Part shown: positions 5,315 through 6,933 of the stretch, piece after piece
Layout: every line of letters begins with the position of its first letter
Position numbering within the stretch: position 1 is the first letter of the stretch
Assembly (NCBI GenBank): GCA_947302185.1
Contig: CAMYVI010000136.1
Location: 1-6,933, forward strand
Source of the DNA: an uncultured Lachnospiraceae bacterium
GTDB taxonomy: Bacteria; Bacillota_A; Clostridia; Lachnospirales; Lachnospiraceae
Length of the DNA stretch: 6,933 bases
Direction: 5' to 3'
The notes under the pieces: generated by a model
Told to the model about the DNA's origin: nothing
The model's database searches: none
Seen by the model: the letters and a program-made list of their open reading frames with translations, nothing else
Position numbers and translations under genes: made by a program

Positions 5315-5659
5315 TTGCAGACTATGTACTCATTACAGGATATCATATCAATATTTCTTGCCGCCTGTGGTGGAATCGGCATCATCGGGGCAGCGGTCGT
5401 CTGGATCGCGAGGGCTGTGGGATTCTTCAAGAAGCCCGAAATTGTACAGGATGAGAAGCTGGAAGACCATGAGAAGCATATCAAGGAACTTGAAAGAAAG
5501 ACAAACAGAGATTTCGAACAGATCAACTCTATCCAAGAAGAAATGCGCATTCTTATGTTAGGCACTCACGCCCTGCTCCGACACGCTATAGACGGCAATG
5601 ACAAAGACAGCCTGAAACAGGCAGAGTCAGACATTATCAAGTTTTTAAATAACAAATAA
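5315..5659 (+). CDS. Holin-associated membrane protein, XhlA-like (one TM plus coiled coil)
   Basis: This is a 114-residue protein from TTG 5315. Residues 10-37 are a hydrophobic membrane span with small residues (IISIFLAACGGIGIIGAAVVWIARAV), followed by the basic stop-transfer FFKKPE. Residues 43-80 are a charged coiled coil (DEKLEDHEKHIKELERK ... INSIQEEM). The C-terminal part contains ALLRHAIDGND (86-96) and KQAESDIIKFLNNK, a conserved ending in small membrane proteins next to holins in Clostridia phages. XhlA-type proteins have the same plan (one TM, coiled coil) and help the holin and endolysin lyse the cell, though usually with the TM at the C-terminal end, so the match is by plan and context rather than by proven homology. 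The gene is 13 bp upstream of the holin and surely co-transcribed with it. Confidence 0.7.
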   Translation: MQTMYSLQDIISIFLAACGGIGIIGAAVVWIARAVGFFKKPEIVQDEKLEDHEKHIKELERKTNRDFEQINSIQEEMRILMLGTHALLRHAIDGNDKDSLKQAESDIIKFLNNK

Positions 5660-5672
5660 AGAGGAGGTATCT

Positions 5673-6083
5673 ATGGAACTCTGGAAAGCGCTAAGCAGCA
5701 TTCCTCTGCCTATTCTTTTCCTGATCATCATATGCCTTGTGATTGTGACTGCTTATATCGGATATAAGCACGCCAAGCTCAAAGGCCTTGACGGGATCCG
5801 TGCAGAGACGTATCAGCTTATGCTCAAAGCTGAGCACATGTACACAGAGAGCGGAGCTGGCCGGCAGAAATTAAAATACGTAGTCAGCCGTGCAAGACTG
5901 CTCTTACCCTCTTGGTTACAGTTTTTCATCACTGAGGATGTTCTTCTGGAACTGATAGATCTGTGGTTCAGAGAAATCAAAGATCTGCTGGATGATGGCA
6001 AGATAAACGAGTCATCCGGACCGCCGGCCGATGAGGACACCGGTAAAAACAGTTCATCAGATGAACAGATCGATAGCGAATAA
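5673..6083 (+). CDS. Phage holin, LLH family
   Basis: This 136-residue protein starts at ATG 5673, with AGGAGGT at 5662-5668. Residues 11-31 form a single strongly hydrophobic membrane span (PLPILFLIIICLVIVTAYIGY), followed by a basic segment (KHAKLKGLDGIR). Residues 44-110 contain the LLH-holin signature region: LKAEHMYTESGAGRQKLKYV (51-70), LLPSWLQFFITEDVLLELI (77-95) and WFREIKDLLDDGK. The last 25 residues are a polar, acidic, probably disordered tail. Holins of this type gather in the cytoplasmic membrane and open it at a set time so the endolysin can reach the wall. The gene sits between the XhlA-like gene and the endolysin, the usual order. It is followed after 11 bp by a strong intrinsic terminator. 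The family call is fairly sure. Confidence 0.78.
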   Translation: MELWKALSSIPLPILFLIIICLVIVTAYIGYKHAKLKGLDGIRAETYQLMLKAEHMYTESGAGRQKLKYVVSRARLLLPSWLQFFITEDVLLELIDLWFREIKDLLDDGKINESSGPPADEDTGKNSSSDEQIDSE

Positions 6084-6094
6084 TACATTAGCAG

Positions 6095-6122
6095 ACGGGG
6101 AGCTTCGGCTCCCCGTTTTTTT
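6095..6122 (+). terminator. Strong intrinsic terminator between holin and endolysin
   Basis: A perfect 9-bp stem ACGGGGAGC (6095-6103) / GCTCCCCGT (6108-6116) is closed by a UUCG tetraloop and followed by seven T (6116-6122). This is a textbook strong terminator. The ribosome binding site of the endolysin begins two bases after the T-tract, leaving no room for a promoter between them. Confidence 0.9.
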
Positions 6123-6135
6123 GTAGGAGGTAATC

Positions 6136-6933
6136 ATGAACTATAGAAAGTATGATCTTACGTCCGATGAGATTGCAGGTCTGGCCAACCTTGCTCTCCA
6201 GGAGCAGGGCAGTATCGACGGGGCCTGCGCGGAGCTGTCGCTGATGGCTAATTTGTTTGAACAGCAGAGTAAATACAAATCCCTGTACGAATATGTACGC
6301 AAATCGGGATGGTTCTACAGGGCAGCCCACTACATGGATAATGGGAACGCGGGGGCAGTCTATCAGCTCTATACAAAATATGTCCTCTGTGAGGGACTCA
6401 GGACGCTTCCGGCACACATCAATGAACACGACTGTTTCAGTGATATCAAGAGCATCAGCACGGGCACGGTGAGGAACAGATCTGATTACATAAGAGATAA
6501 AACAGTCATTAAAAATCGTCTTGGCAGTACATACACGTTCTATTGTTTCCCAACAACAGGAAGTGACCCGTTTGGATATACGAAGAAGGGAGAAGAGGAG
6601 ATGGGGAGTCTGCAGAATCTGATTAACAGAGAATGGGAACTTGCACAGATCCCGTATACAGAGACCGGGAATAATCATCAGGTCTTTTCTTCAATCGTTA
6701 ATAACGCAGGACTGGAAGGCTGTCAGGATCAGGCATGGTGCTGTACATATCAGTTTGCCATGGAAGTAATGGAGTTTGGTGTTGAGGAAGCCCTGAAACA
6801 CTGGAATATGACACGGAGCAATTACTGCGGGTATTCCTGCTTTGAGACATTTGATAAGTTTCAGTCAGTTGGCAAGACAGGATCCGTGCCGGAGCTCGGT
6901 GCGCTGGTAGTCTTCAAACACTCTCACATCGGA
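6136..6933 (+). CDS. Endolysin: N-terminal glycosidase-like domain plus CHAP-like cysteine hydrolase domain (3' truncated)
   Basis: The start is ATG 6136, 4 nt after TAGGAGGT (6124-6131); the frame stays open to the last base, giving 266 residues. Residues 8-148 form the first domain: LTSDEIAGLANLALQEQG with a candidate acid residue E23, then AELSLMANLFEQQ (32-44), VRKSGWFYRAAHYMDNG (54-70), LPAHINEHDCFSDI (91-104) and TVIKNRLGSTYTFYCFP (123-139). I know this arrangement from Clostridia phage lysins and read it as a lysozyme- or SleB-like glycosidase, but the catalytic class is not certain. After a linker, residues 160-266 look like a CHAP domain: QDQAWCCTYQFAMEVMEFG with the nucleophile probably C202 or C203, then the GALVVFKHSHIG strand with H264 as the likely catalytic His. 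No signal peptide is seen, so export would depend on the holin. Both domains would cut peptidoglycan, one in glycan and one in peptide or amide bonds. Confidence 0.76.
   Translation, partial: MNYRKYDLTSDEIAGLANLALQEQGSIDGACAELSLMANLFEQQSKYKSLYEYVRKSGWFYRAAHYMDNGNAGAVYQLYTKYVLCEGLRTLPAHINEHDCFSDIKSISTGTVRNRSDYIRDKTVIKNRLGSTYTFYCFPTTGSDPFGYTKKGEEEMGSLQNLINREWELAQIPYTETGNNHQVFSSIVNNAGLEGCQDQAWCCTYQFAMEVMEFGVEEALKHWNMTRSNYCGYSCFETFDKFQSVGKTGSVPELGALVVFKHSHIG

Noticed and set aside
6088..6678. 196-codon open frame on the minus strand
   Set aside because: It lies opposite the endolysin, whose + frame has a strong ribosome binding site and recognisable motifs. The minus frame gives a Cys-rich product with no familiar motif.

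Overview
This window looks like a piece of a tailed bacteriophage or prophage from a low-to-mid GC Gram-positive anaerobe, probably a gut Clostridia (Lachnospiraceae or Oscillospiraceae) host. The evidence is strong AGGAGG-type ribosome binding sites, several TTG starts, small tail-accessory proteins of kinds familiar from Clostridia siphophages, and a Gram-positive lysis cassette. All supported genes are on the + strand. Host and virion type are inferred from protein style, not from a database match.

Positions 2-5003 are a compact tail-tip/baseplate and receptor-binding block. It runs: C-terminal end of a tail fibre; a baseplate-type protein with an Ig-like N-terminus and a C-terminal coiled coil; a two-domain beta-rich protein with a Gly/Ser linker; an unrecognised 329-residue protein; a 109-residue tail accessory protein; a protein with two tandem chitin-binding-like (CBM5/12-type) modules; a small Ig-like BppU-type protein; and a 307-residue protein with phage tail motifs followed by degenerate BspA-like leucine-rich repeats. 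Genes are separated by 0-13 bp or overlap by 4 bp (ATGA at 1379, 3363 and 4080), so they are almost certainly co-transcribed and partly translationally coupled. The predicted sugar-binding, Ig-like and LRR-like modules fit host-surface recognition.

Positions 5004-5314 carry no convincing full-size gene. This stretch is AT-rich (about 28% GC by hand count over 5041-5220). It holds an imperfect inverted repeat with arms 142 bp apart, a competing inner stem, direct TAGACA repeats, a possible promoter, a perfect 12-bp palindrome, and a 17-19 codon candidate leader ORF that runs through an intrinsic terminator. This is the least explained part of the window.

Positions 5315-6933 are the lysis module: a one-TM, coiled-coil protein of the XhlA/holin-associated kind (TTG start), an LLH-type holin, and the first 266 codons of a two-domain endolysin (N-terminal glycosidase-like region, then a CHAP-like cysteine hydrolase domain) that runs off the window. 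The endolysin frame has no stop before the window ends. Both the holin pair and the endolysin are preceded by an intrinsic terminator that sits almost directly against their ribosome binding site. This arrangement suggests that lysis gene expression is gated by terminator read-through.
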